Positions 1-4,776 of a DNA stretch of 6,554 nucleotides are shown here, piece after piece (position 1 is the stretch's first letter; every line of letters starts with the position of its first letter). The position numbers and the translations under genes were made by a program. The stretch spans positions 1 through 6,554 of the forward strand of contig WFVP01000131.1 in the NCBI GenBank assembly GCA_015491595.1, in the 5' to 3' direction. The DNA comes from Anaerolineales bacterium (GTDB taxonomy: Bacteria; Chloroflexota; Anaerolineae; Anaerolineales; DRMV01). The notes below the pieces were generated by a model. It did no database searches. It saw nothing but the letters and a program-made list of their open reading frames with translations, and was not told the origin of the DNA.

Positions 1-616
1 GCATGATGTCAATCAGGGTGACGAGTTCCCAGTAGAAGGGCTCTCCCAGGCCGGTGAACTGGGCGATGACGCTATAAACGAAGGCCACGCTGATGGCCAG
101 GGAAATCAGGCTCATCATCCCGGGCGTGCGCCGCTTGATTTCCGGGATGGCCATCTGCAGGAAGGGCAGACCGCCGTAGAAGAAAATGACCACGGACAGC
201 GCGAAGGCCACCCACTCGCTGCCGGGGAACGCCGGTGCGGAAAAGCCGAAGAAGCGCTGAATCAGGGGGCTGTAAAGCAGCACCGGGATGCTCAGGAACA
301 GGCTGACCCAGAAGCGCCGCCGGAACATTTCCTCATGGCCGGTGTGGTCCACATGGTCGCCATGGTCCTCGTGGCTACCGTGTCCGGCGTGGGCGTCGCC
401 GTGTCCGGCGTGCTCAGCGTGCTCCTGGGTCATGGGTGCGGCATGGCCCTCGTGGGCATGGACATGGCGCCCGGCTTGGTCTCCTTCATGGGACATCCCG
501 GAAACATGGCCGGCGTGCTCCTTTTCGTGGCTCGAAGACGCGTGCCTGTCCATGTCGCCGCCTCCTTCGGAAGCGGAAGACTGTTGTTCATGGGTCGGTT
601 TGGGATGTTCGTGCAT
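1..616 (-). CDS. copB: CopB-type copper/silver P-type ATPase, N-terminal part (3' end outside window)
   Basis: This is the start of an integral-membrane P1B-type ATPase that would pump copper or silver ions out of the cytoplasm. The 205 visible codons run off the left edge, so the phosphorylation (DKTG), CPH/CPC and ATP-binding motifs cannot be seen. Residues 1-95 are a hydrophilic stretch with 22 histidines (many HAGHG and HEDHGDH-like groups) and no Cys, typical of the CopB subgroup rather than the CxxC domains of CopA. From residue 97 the sequence [19 protein letters not shown] begins the first helices. A second hairpin follows at about 135-155, then [13 protein letters not shown] and ELVTLIDIM, all characteristic of CopB-type pumps. 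An AAAGG Shine-Dalgarno (631-627) is 10 nt from ATG 616; an in-frame ATG at 622 is also possible but only 4 nt away. The gene lies 57 nt downstream of the DUF411 gene and probably shares its promoter. Metal choice is inferred from subgroup resemblance. Confidence 0.9.
   Translation of the reverse strand, partial: MHEHPKPTHEQQSSASEGGGDMDRHASSSHEKEHAGHVSGMSHEGDQAGRHVHAHEGHAAPMTQEHAEHAGHGDAHAGHGSHEDHGDHVDHTGHEEMFRRRFWVSLFLSIPVLLYSPLIQRFFGFSAPAFPGSEWVAFALSVVIFFYGGLPFLQMAIPEIKRRTPGMMSLISLAISVAFVYSVIAQFTGLGEPFYWELVTLIDIM
378..412 (-). repeat. Short direct repeat within the His-rich ATPase N-terminus
   Basis: The 14-base word ccgtgtccggcgtg occurs at 378-391 and again at 399-412, exactly 21 bases (seven codons) apart. 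It encodes repeated AHAGHG units in the His-rich leader of the ATPase. The in-frame spacing suggests the leader grew by slippage or small tandem duplication, and its length may vary between strains. Confidence 0.7.
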
Positions 617-643
617 CGTCATTCATCCTTTGGATAAGCAAGC

Positions 644-658
644 GGTCCGAAACGGACC
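644..658 (-). other. Small perfect hairpin between the DUF411 and ATPase genes
   Basis: The sequence ggtccg-aaa-cggacc is a perfect 6-bp inverted repeat with a 3-nt loop, in the 57-nt gap between the DUF411 stop and the ATPase start. On the minus strand it is followed by GCTTGCTTATCC, with no T-run, so it is not a convincing intrinsic terminator. It could be an mRNA processing or stability element that adjusts ATPase expression relative to the lipoprotein, or a protein-binding dyad. No function can be assigned from sequence. Confidence 0.4.
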
Positions 659-673
659 TCGGTTTACGAAGGG

Positions 674-1159
674 TTAGGGGTACTGCGCCACAGGCTGCAT
701 GTTCCCCGTCTGATCAAAAGCGTACACTGTGTAGGGCTGCACCGTACCATCGGGGGACTCCATACCCGGCGATCCCAAAGGCATCCCCGGTACGCCAATC
801 CCCTTCACGGCCGGGCGCTCCGCGAGCAAGCGCTGCACCTCCTCCGGAGGCACATGGCCCTCCACTACGTAGTCCCCCACCACCGCGGTGTGGCAGGACC
901 GCAATTCATAAGGCACGCCGTATTTGTCCTTGACCTTCAACAGGGCGCTGGAAGAAATGTTGACCTCGCGGACCTCAAATCCCGCATTGCGCATATGTTC
1001 AATCCACCCCCCACAGCATCCACAGGTTGGCGATTTGTACACCGTAACGATGATGGACGACGAGGAATCGAAGGCTTCTTCTTGACGATTGCAAGCAGCC
1101 AACGCCAGGAGACTGAGAAGCACAGCCATAAAGGCAAGAAATACACGGTCGTTTTTCAT
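674..1159 (-). CDS. DUF411-family metal-binding lipoprotein
   Basis: A 161-residue exported protein of the DUF411 family, which is commonly found beside copper and silver resistance genes; its biochemical role is not settled. Residues 1-23 form a lipoprotein signal peptide: MKND, a hydrophobic core, then LAAC with Cys23 as the likely lipidated residue. The family motif SPTCGCCGGW places Cys46, Cys48 and Cys49 in a thioredoxin-like fold position, and a second motif SCHTAVVGDYVVEGHVP contributes Cys89 and His90. The C-terminal GVPGMPLGSPGME (about 122-134) is also typical of the family. The start at 1159 is chosen because it begins the signal peptide and lies 11 nt after GGAGGA (1176-1171); an upstream in-frame ATG at 1213 would put a charged stretch before the signal peptide and lies inside the proposed -10 box. 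It is first in a probable two-gene unit with the ATPase and may buffer or hand over metal outside the membrane (inference). Confidence 0.92.
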   Translation of the reverse strand: MKNDRVFLAFMAVLLSLLALAACNRQEEAFDSSSSIIVTVYKSPTCGCCGGWIEHMRNAGFEVREVNISSSALLKVKDKYGVPYELRSCHTAVVGDYVVEGHVPPEEVQRLLAERPAVKGIGVPGMPLGSPGMESPDGTVQPYTVYAFDQTGNMQPVAQYP

Positions 1160-1177
1160 GATACCACAACTCCTCCT

Positions 1178-1214
1178 CTTGGGATGGGGCTTTTCCAGCC
1201 GTGGATACCCCAAG
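1178..1214 (-). other. Leader stem-loop ahead of the DUF411 ribosome site
   Basis: On the minus strand CTTGGGGT (1214-1207) can pair with ATCCCAAG (1185-1178), eight pairs with one G-U. An inner GGCT/AGCC stem closes a GGAAA loop. The right arm ends at the first base of the ribosome site GAGGAGGA (1178-1171). The left arm overlaps the proposed -10 box and start site, so the full outer stem would form only in transcripts reading through from the kinase gene, while transcripts from the local promoter would lack part of it. No known riboswitch class is recognised. Confidence 0.35.
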
Positions 1215-1241
1215 CATAGCGAAAGACCCCCTCGCTACCAA
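1213..1241 (-). promoter_or_regulatory. Probable sigma70-type promoter for DUF411-ATPase unit
   Basis: Minus-strand TTGGTA (1241-1236) and TATGCT (1218-1213) are separated by exactly 17 nt, a good match to -35/-10 spacing. The start site would be near 1206, leaving a leader of about 47 nt before the DUF411 ATG. An 18-bp inverted repeat is centred 53.5 nt upstream of the first base of the -10 box, about -65 from the predicted start, a position suited to an activator. Confidence 0.6.
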
Positions 1242-1262
1242 GTCCCTTTTTGCGGTTTTGGG

Positions 1263-1280
1263 ATAGGCCATTTGGCCTAT
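1263..1280 (-). promoter_or_regulatory. Inverted-repeat operator candidate, site 1
   Basis: ATAGGCCATTTGGCCTAT is a perfect palindrome of two 8-bp arms around TT, equivalently two heptamers TAGGCCA/TGGCCTA in 7-2-7 arrangement. It lies immediately after the kinase stop codon and upstream of the DUF411 promoter. A second copy matching at 16 of 18 positions is at 4694-4711. The 7-2-7 inverted layout is the geometry known for NarL-family response regulators, and the window encodes such a regulator, so that protein is the likely ligand (inference). No T-run follows on the minus strand, so a terminator role is unlikely. Confidence 0.65.
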
Positions 1281-3017
1281 TTACCCCCTACGGTCAACAC
1301 CGGAGGCGGGCGTCCCTCCCCGGCCACGGGCATGGGGGAGGACCACGGCCACCAGGGTGCCCTGGTTGGGCTCGGAGTGCAGTCGCAACGAAGCCCCAAT
1401 GCGTTCCGCGCGCTCTTGCATCCCCAGCAGCCCATAATGCCCCTGGGGCGCCAGGTCGGCGGGGGACTCGGGAACCCGGAAGCCCCGACCGTTGTCCCGA
1501 ATCTCCAGGCGCACCTGCTCGGGTTCGAACGCCAGGATGACCTGGGCCTGGGTCGCCCGGGCGTGGCGGACCACGTTGCTCAAGGCCTCCTGAGCAATGC
1601 GATACAGTGCCAGCTCCTCGTTGGAGGACAGACGGCGCGGGGTCCCCTGCAGGAGGAACTCCACCCGCAGACCCTTGACCTGGTCGTTCACTTCCTGGAC
1701 CAGGGTTTCCAGGGCTGGAATCAGGCCCAGCTCTTCCAGGTAAAGGGGGCGCAGGTTGCGAATCAAGCGCCGCAGGTCCTGCACCGCCTGGGCCACCAGG
1801 GACTGCAGCTCCCGCAATCGCTTCTGCACTTCGGGCTGGCCTTGCAAATCCTGGGCGGCCAGTTGCAGGCGCTGCTGCAGCGCGATGAGGGCCTGCAGGG
1901 TCTCATCGTGCAACTCCCGGGCCAGTCGGCGGCGCTCCTCTTCCTGACCGGCGGTCAATGCGGCCAGGTAGCTCCTCAAGCTCTGATGCGCTCGGTAGAT
2001 TTTCTCCGCCATGTGATGCAGGGTTCGTTGCAGACGCCGAATTTCCTCCACGCCGCCCACGGGCTCGGCCAGCGCGTCCACATCGCCCCAGGCCACCGCG
2101 TTGGCCCGGGCCTCCAAGGCCTGCAACGGCTTGACCACGTTGCGAATGCCCAGCCACAACAGGGTCAGGCTCACCAGCAGCACGGGGATGAGGGATAGGG
2201 GAATCCATTCCGAAGCGCGAAGCCAGACGCTGGAGGCCGCGTTCCACGGCTCGCCCAGGACCAGATACCAGTCGGTAGGCGTCAGGCGCACGTAGGCCAT
2301 CACGTAGTCGGCCTCCTTCAAGCCCCGGATGAGGATGCCGCTGTCCCGATGGAAAACGGGGGGCTCCTCCCAGCCCGTGGGCCAGGGTCCAACATACACC
2401 ATCAGGGGCTGGCCGGTTTCGTCCACGACAGCCAGCATGGCCGGCGGCTCCAAGGCCATGGCACCGTAAGCGCCCAGGGACACCAGGGTGAACCCCCCGG
2501 CCAGCCAGGTCTCCTCGTCCACCGGCACCACCATCCACACTTCGGGCTCGGAGGCTTTCTTCAAGAACCACACGGAGGCGTCCCCTTCCGGCAGAGTGTG
2601 GCCGGAGGGAAGCCGGAAGCTCGAGCGAACCCAGCGGCGTCCATCCCAGACCCAGGCCGTCTCGTTCTCACGCAGCAAAACCAGTCCTCGGTCGAAGACC
2701 GAAGTGAACAGCGGCGACCACATCATGGGGCGCCCCTGTTCGTCCCGCAAATTCGGGTGTTCCCGCAACGCCAGGGCGATTTGCCGGAGGGTCTGCTCCC
2801 GGTCAATCCACTGGGTCTCCCACAAACGGGCCAGCAAGCGGGCGGTGCGCAAATCTCGCCGGCCCACCAGCTCCCGCATGGCCTGCTGGTGCAGCGAGGC
2901 CGCCACCAGGGTAAAGGCAATGAGGGCCAGTCCGATGGGCACCACCGCGGTCAGGATGAACTGGACCAAGAAACCGCGGCGGCCCTCCCACCGCAATCCC
3001 CGTATCCAGCGCATCAT
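1281..3017 (-). CDS. NarL-partner sensor histidine kinase (Cache-like sensor, HAMP, HisKA_3, HATPase)
   Basis: A 578-residue membrane sensor kinase that would autophosphorylate on His370 and pass phosphate to the adjacent response regulator. A basic N-terminus leads into a first membrane helix (about 17-40). An extracytoplasmic domain of about 230 residues follows, with Cache-like features (AMLAVVDETGQPLMVY and a terminal TPTDWYLVLGEPW). The second helix is at about 271-291, then a HAMP linker (to about 345). The HisKA_3 dimerisation helix carries RRLARELHDETLQ (His370). The HATPase domain shows an N-box EALSNVVRHA (477-486), DNGRGF (508-513) and GHYGLLGMQERAERIGA (526-542). The protein contains no cysteine, and the sensor region holds 15 Trp and several Met, so any direct metal sensing would need His, Met or Trp. 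Its ATG overlaps the regulator stop as ATGA, indicating coupled translation; ATG 3014 one codon later is an equal choice. The signal is unknown; metal stress is inferred from neighbours. Confidence 0.93.
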   Translation of the reverse strand: MMRWIRGLRWEGRRGFLVQFILTAVVPIGLALIAFTLVAASLHQQAMRELVGRRDLRTARLLARLWETQWIDREQTLRQIALALREHPNLRDEQGRPMMWSPLFTSVFDRGLVLLRENETAWVWDGRRWVRSSFRLPSGHTLPEGDASVWFLKKASEPEVWMVVPVDEETWLAGGFTLVSLGAYGAMALEPPAMLAVVDETGQPLMVYVGPWPTGWEEPPVFHRDSGILIRGLKEADYVMAYVRLTPTDWYLVLGEPWNAASSVWLRASEWIPLSLIPVLLVSLTLLWLGIRNVVKPLQALEARANAVAWGDVDALAEPVGGVEEIRRLQRTLHHMAEKIYRAHQSLRSYLAALTAGQEEERRRLARELHDETLQALIALQQRLQLAAQDLQGQPEVQKRLRELQSLVAQAVQDLRRLIRNLRPLYLEELGLIPALETLVQEVNDQVKGLRVEFLLQGTPRRLSSNEELALYRIAQEALSNVVRHARATQAQVILAFEPEQVRLEIRDNGRGFRVPESPADLAPQGHYGLLGMQERAERIGASLRLHSEPNQGTLVAVVLPHARGRGGTPASGVDRRG

Positions 3018-3676
3018 GTATCCAGGGTAATCCAGCCCAGGGACAGGGCCCGCATGACGGCTTCGGTTCGGTTTTGAACCTGGAGCTTCTCGTAGATGTG
3101 GGCCAGATGTCCCTGCACGGTACGGTCACTGATGTGCAGCTGCGCGGCGATGGCCTTGTTGGTGTACCCTTTGGCCACCAGGGTGAGGATTTCCTTCTCC
3201 CGGGGCGTCAGAACGGGCGTGGTCGGCGCCTGGCCCTCGGAAGCCACCCGAGAAAGCAACTTTTGAGCCACCGCCGGGTCCAGGACCGAGCGCCCTTCGT
3301 ACACTTCGTACACCGCGCGGATGAGCTCCCTCGGAGAGGCCGTCTTCAAGACGTATCCGTTGGCTCCGGCCTGCAACGCGGCCACGATATAGGGGTCGTC
3401 ATCATAAGCCGTGAGAATCAAAACACCCATATCCGGATAGCGCTGACGGATGCGCTGTGCGAGTTCGATGCCGTTCATCTTGGGCATGCGAATGTCCAGC
3501 ACCGCCACATCGGGACGGGTGTGGCTGATTTTCGCCCACGCCTCCATGCCGTCCTGAGCCTCGGCCACCACTTGAATTCGGGTATCCCGTTCCAGCAGTT
3601 CACGAATGCCAGCCCGCACCACGGCATGGTCATCCGCCAGCAACACACGAATCACGTCCCCCGAAGACTCGGTCAT
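3014..3676 (-). CDS. NarL/FixJ (LuxR-HTH) two-component response regulator
   Basis: A 220-residue cytoplasmic DNA-binding response regulator, normal length for the NarL/FixJ family. The receiver domain (about 8-125) shows the acidic pair Asp15-Asp16, the phosphoacceptor Asp61 in VAVLDIRMPKMNG, Thr89 and Lys111 in YVLKTASP. The LuxR-type helix-turn-helix spans about 154-216 (LTPREKEILTLVAKGYTNK, then HISDRTVQGHLAHIYEKL as the recognition helix region). A GAGGAGG ribosome site (3690-3684) is 7 nt from the ATG. It precedes and overlaps its kinase. Proteins of this family bind inverted heptamers, often 7-2-7, and two such sites occur in this locus. The regulator is therefore the candidate controller of the DUF411-ATPase unit and of its own upstream operon. 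Only a terminator-bearing 78-nt gap separates it from the YHS gene, and no clear promoter of its own is visible. Confidence 0.95.
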   Translation of the reverse strand: MTESSGDVIRVLLADDHAVVRAGIRELLERDTRIQVVAEAQDGMEAWAKISHTRPDVAVLDIRMPKMNGIELAQRIRQRYPDMGVLILTAYDDDPYIVAALQAGANGYVLKTASPRELIRAVYEVYEGRSVLDPAVAQKLLSRVASEGQAPTTPVLTPREKEILTLVAKGYTNKAIAAQLHISDRTVQGHLAHIYEKLQVQNRTEAVMRALSLGWITLDT

Positions 3677-3707
3677 CCCATCGCCTCCTCGACGTCCAGG
3701 TTTACGG

Positions 3708-3746
3708 AAAAACGGGGGATCGAACCCGCAGGGATTCGACCCCCCG
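3708..3746 (-). terminator. Intrinsic terminator between the YHS gene and the response regulator
   Basis: On the minus strand a 12-bp stem (arms 3746-3735 and 3724-3713, one G-U pair, 10-nt loop) rich in G-C is followed at once by TTTTT (3712-3708). This fits a rho-independent terminator. It lies 8 nt after the YHS stop codon and 31 nt before the response-regulator start. Because no promoter is seen between it and the regulator, it may act as an attenuator that lets only some transcripts reach the two-component genes. Confidence 0.8.
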
Positions 3747-3754
3747 CCTCAACC

Positions 3755-3970
3755 CTAATGGTGGCCGCCGTGATGGTGGTGTCCGTGACCACCGTGCTCA
3801 CCGCCATGGCCGTGCCCATGGCCCGAACCCTGGAGGTACTTCTCCGGGTCCTTCTCGAAAGCGGCTTTGCACCCCGGGGCACAGAAGTAGTATACCGTGC
3901 CCTTGTACTCGTACGTCGCAGCCGCGGACTTCTCGTCCACCTGCATGCCACAAACGGGATCAATGGCCAT
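3755..3970 (-). CDS. YHS-domain metal-binding protein with His-rich tail
   Basis: A 71-residue protein made of one YHS domain (about 1-46) and a His/Gly tail. The domain shows the standard IDPVCGM start (Cys7), then VYYFCAPGCKAAF with Cys30 and Cys34, and DPEKYL at 41-46. YHS domains are found alone or at the ends of copper ATPases and of other heavy-metal proteins, and bind soft metals through these cysteines. Residues 50-71 hold 11 histidines in 22 residues, an additional likely metal-binding tail. A GAGGAGG site (3983-3977) is 6 nt from the ATG and overlaps the stop codon of the preceding gene, so the two are probably translationally coupled. No signal peptide is seen, so it should be cytoplasmic. 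The likely role is metal buffering or delivery to the efflux pump (inference). Confidence 0.9.
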   Translation of the reverse strand: MAIDPVCGMQVDEKSAAATYEYKGTVYYFCAPGCKAAFEKDPEKYLQGSGHGHGHGGEHGGHGHHHHGGHH

Positions 3971-3981
3971 GGTTCACCTCC

Positions 3982-4335
3982 TCATGGTGAGTGTTTGGCA
4001 TCCAGAGATGCCCGGATCGATGCCAGCACCGCATCCAGCTCCGGGAGACGCTCCGCATCCCCCTTCCAGGTAATCCGGGTGCGCTCGTCATGGCCGTACA
4101 ATGTCAGCGTCGCCACCAGGTGACCGCTTTTATCATACACCAAATAGGTGCACCATTCACAGGTGCAGGCCATGGAGCCATGGTGGGGACACGAACACGT
4201 CCCGCCGGTGGAGCGGGCCTCGCTCAGGCAAAAGGTGCGATGAACCCGGAAGCCTGCCTCGCGGAGCAGGCCCAGCAGGCGCATTTCCACATGCTCGTAC
4301 TCATGCGGAATTACAAGAGCAGGGTGTTCCGTCAT
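3982..4335 (-). CDS. Unrecognised cysteine-rich small protein, probable metal binder
   Basis: I do not recognise the family of this 117-residue protein. It has six cysteines: Cys36, then Cys47-x-Cys49, and Cys57-x-Cys59-x2-Cys62 with His51 and His52 between, all inside residues 36-62. This CxC-x7-CxCxxC pattern with two His is what a bound metal ion or small cluster would need. The flanks look like a folded alpha/beta protein: an amphipathic N-terminal helix (about 12-28), then TYLVYDKSGHLVATLTLYGHDERTRITW, which reads as beta strands, and a C-terminal helix (96-112). No signal peptide or membrane segment is seen. Its ATG overlaps the stop of the SHOCT gene (ATGA), and its own stop overlaps the YHS ribosome site, so the three genes are made together. 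Coding potential is supported by this packing and GC-rich third positions. Function is inferred only from context. Confidence 0.85.
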   Translation of the reverse strand: MTEHPALVIPHEYEHVEMRLLGLLREAGFRVHRTFCLSEARSTGGTCSCPHHGSMACTCEWCTYLVYDKSGHLVATLTLYGHDERTRITWKGDAERLPELDAVLASIRASLDAKHSP

Positions 4336-4583
4336 GCCGCCTCATCCAGGTCCTTGAGCATGGTCAGATACTGCTCACGGGTGATTTCCCCGCGGGCGTA
4401 CCGCAAGCGCAACACGTCCTTGGGGTCTTCCATGTCCTCGGGGTGGCTGGCCTCTCGCGGCGTCGGGACTTGCTGGACGGCCGGCATCTGCCGGACGAAC
4501 CAGACCACCCCCACCACGAACAGCCCCAGCAACGCCAGGTACAGCAACCACATCCAGGGTCCCATCATCCCAAACATCATCAT
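4332..4583 (-). CDS. Small membrane-anchored SHOCT-domain protein with Met-rich N-terminus
   Basis: An 83-residue protein with one membrane helix (about 9-30), a short linker, and a C-terminal SHOCT motif (about 53-79: DPKDVLRLRYARGEITREQY followed by LTMLKDL). SHOCT domains are short helical modules, often attached to one-helix membrane proteins, proposed to mediate oligomerisation or interaction. The first residues are MMMFGMMGPWMW, six Met in eleven, which could contact Cu(I) or Ag(I) at the membrane (inference). The start is set at ATG 4583 because AGGAGG (4595-4590) is 6 nt away, whereas an in-frame ATG at 4589 abuts the ribosome site with no spacing. It is the first gene after the promoter region with the second inverted repeat, and it overlaps the Cys-rich gene by ATGA. 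Confidence 0.88.
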   Translation of the reverse strand: MMMFGMMGPWMWLLYLALLGLFVVGVVWFVRQMPAVQQVPTPREASHPEDMEDPKDVLRLRYARGEITREQYLTMLKDLDEAA

Positions 4584-4589
4584 GTGCAT

Positions 4590-4595
4590 CCTCCT
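4590..4595 (-). promoter_or_regulatory. Ribosome site that sets the SHOCT gene start
   Basis: AGGAGG ends directly at the upstream ATG (4589), leaving no spacer, but is 6 nt from ATG 4583 and 9 nt from ATG 4580. This argues for 4583 as the start. Confidence 0.65.
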
Positions 4596-4642
4596 CGCAA
4601 CGCCCTTCCGGGTCTCGACCTTGCCTGTGCTTCGGCACCCTC

Positions 4643-4671
4643 ATCGTAACCAAGGCGCCCCGGAAGGGCCA
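4643..4671 (-). promoter_or_regulatory. Weak candidate promoter for the SHOCT operon
   Basis: Minus-strand TACGAT (4648-4643) can serve as a -10 box, with TGGCCC (4671-4666) 17 nt upstream as a very poor -35. The inverted repeat at 4694-4711 is centred 54.5 nt upstream of this -10, against 53.5 nt at the DUF411 promoter, which is the main reason to prefer it. A poor -35 would fit a promoter needing an activator. The leader would be about 53 nt. Confidence 0.35.
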
Positions 4672-4693
4672 TGCGCCGTTTCCAAGGGCCCCG

Positions 4694-4711
4694 GTAGGCA
4701 ATTTGGCCTAT
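4694..4711 (-). promoter_or_regulatory. Inverted-repeat operator candidate, site 2
   Basis: GTAGGCAATTTGGCCTAT matches site 1 (1263-1280) at 16 of 18 positions. One half, TGGCCTA, is identical, and the other is TAGGCAA instead of TAGGCCA, so the dyad has one mismatch. The TT spacer is preserved, keeping the 7-2-7 geometry. It lies upstream of the SHOCT/Cys-rich/YHS genes and, beyond the terminator, of the two-component genes, so it could mediate autoregulation by the locus's own response regulator. Confidence 0.6.
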
Positions 4712-4740
4712 TCTCGCCTTGTGGGAACCACAGGCAACCC

Positions 4741-4774
4741 AAAACGCGGTCTTCGGCCCGGACAACGGAAGACC
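4741..4774 (-). terminator. Probable terminator after the hydrolase gene
   Basis: On the minus strand GGTCTTC (4774-4768) pairs with GAAGACC (4754-4748), and a short CCG/CGG pairing is possible inside the loop. The hairpin is followed by GCG and TTTT (4744-4741). It starts 2 nt after the hydrolase stop. The T-run is short, so efficiency is uncertain, but its position separates the oxidoreductase/hydrolase unit from the metal locus. Confidence 0.6.
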
Positions 4775-4776
4775 TG

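Noticed and set aside
288..933. Plus-strand open frames opposite the ATPase leader
   Set aside because: Their Trp/Ser/Pro- or Arg/Pro-rich translations are the antisense shadow of the repeated His codons in the ATPase N-terminus.
1160..1213. Longer DUF411 protein starting at ATG 1213
   Set aside because: It would add 18 charged residues ahead of a clear lipoprotein signal peptide, has no good ribosome site, and starts inside the proposed -10 box.
1263..1280. Perfect palindrome as a terminator for the kinase gene
   Set aside because: The loop would be very small and there is no T-run on the minus strand. The near-copy at 4694-4711 does not follow a stop codon closely, so an operator role explains both better.
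1160..1300. CsoR- or CueR-type copper operator near the DUF411 promoter
   Set aside because: G/C-rich words such as GGGGTATCC and TACCCCC are present but do not form the expected dyads, and no CsoR or MerR-family gene is in the window.
1089..2198. Plus-strand open frame of 369 codons opposite the kinase and DUF411 genes
   Set aside because: The minus-strand kinase has complete, ordered domains. The plus frame is low-complexity, rich in Gln, Gly, Leu and His, as expected for the antisense of high-GC coding DNA, and it crosses two unrelated genes and a promoter.
3713..3746. tRNA T-arm-like sequence (GGGTTCGATCCCC) between the YHS and regulator genes
   Set aside because: No acceptor stem, D-arm or anticodon arm can be built around it. 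The sequence is fully explained as the stem of an intrinsic terminator.
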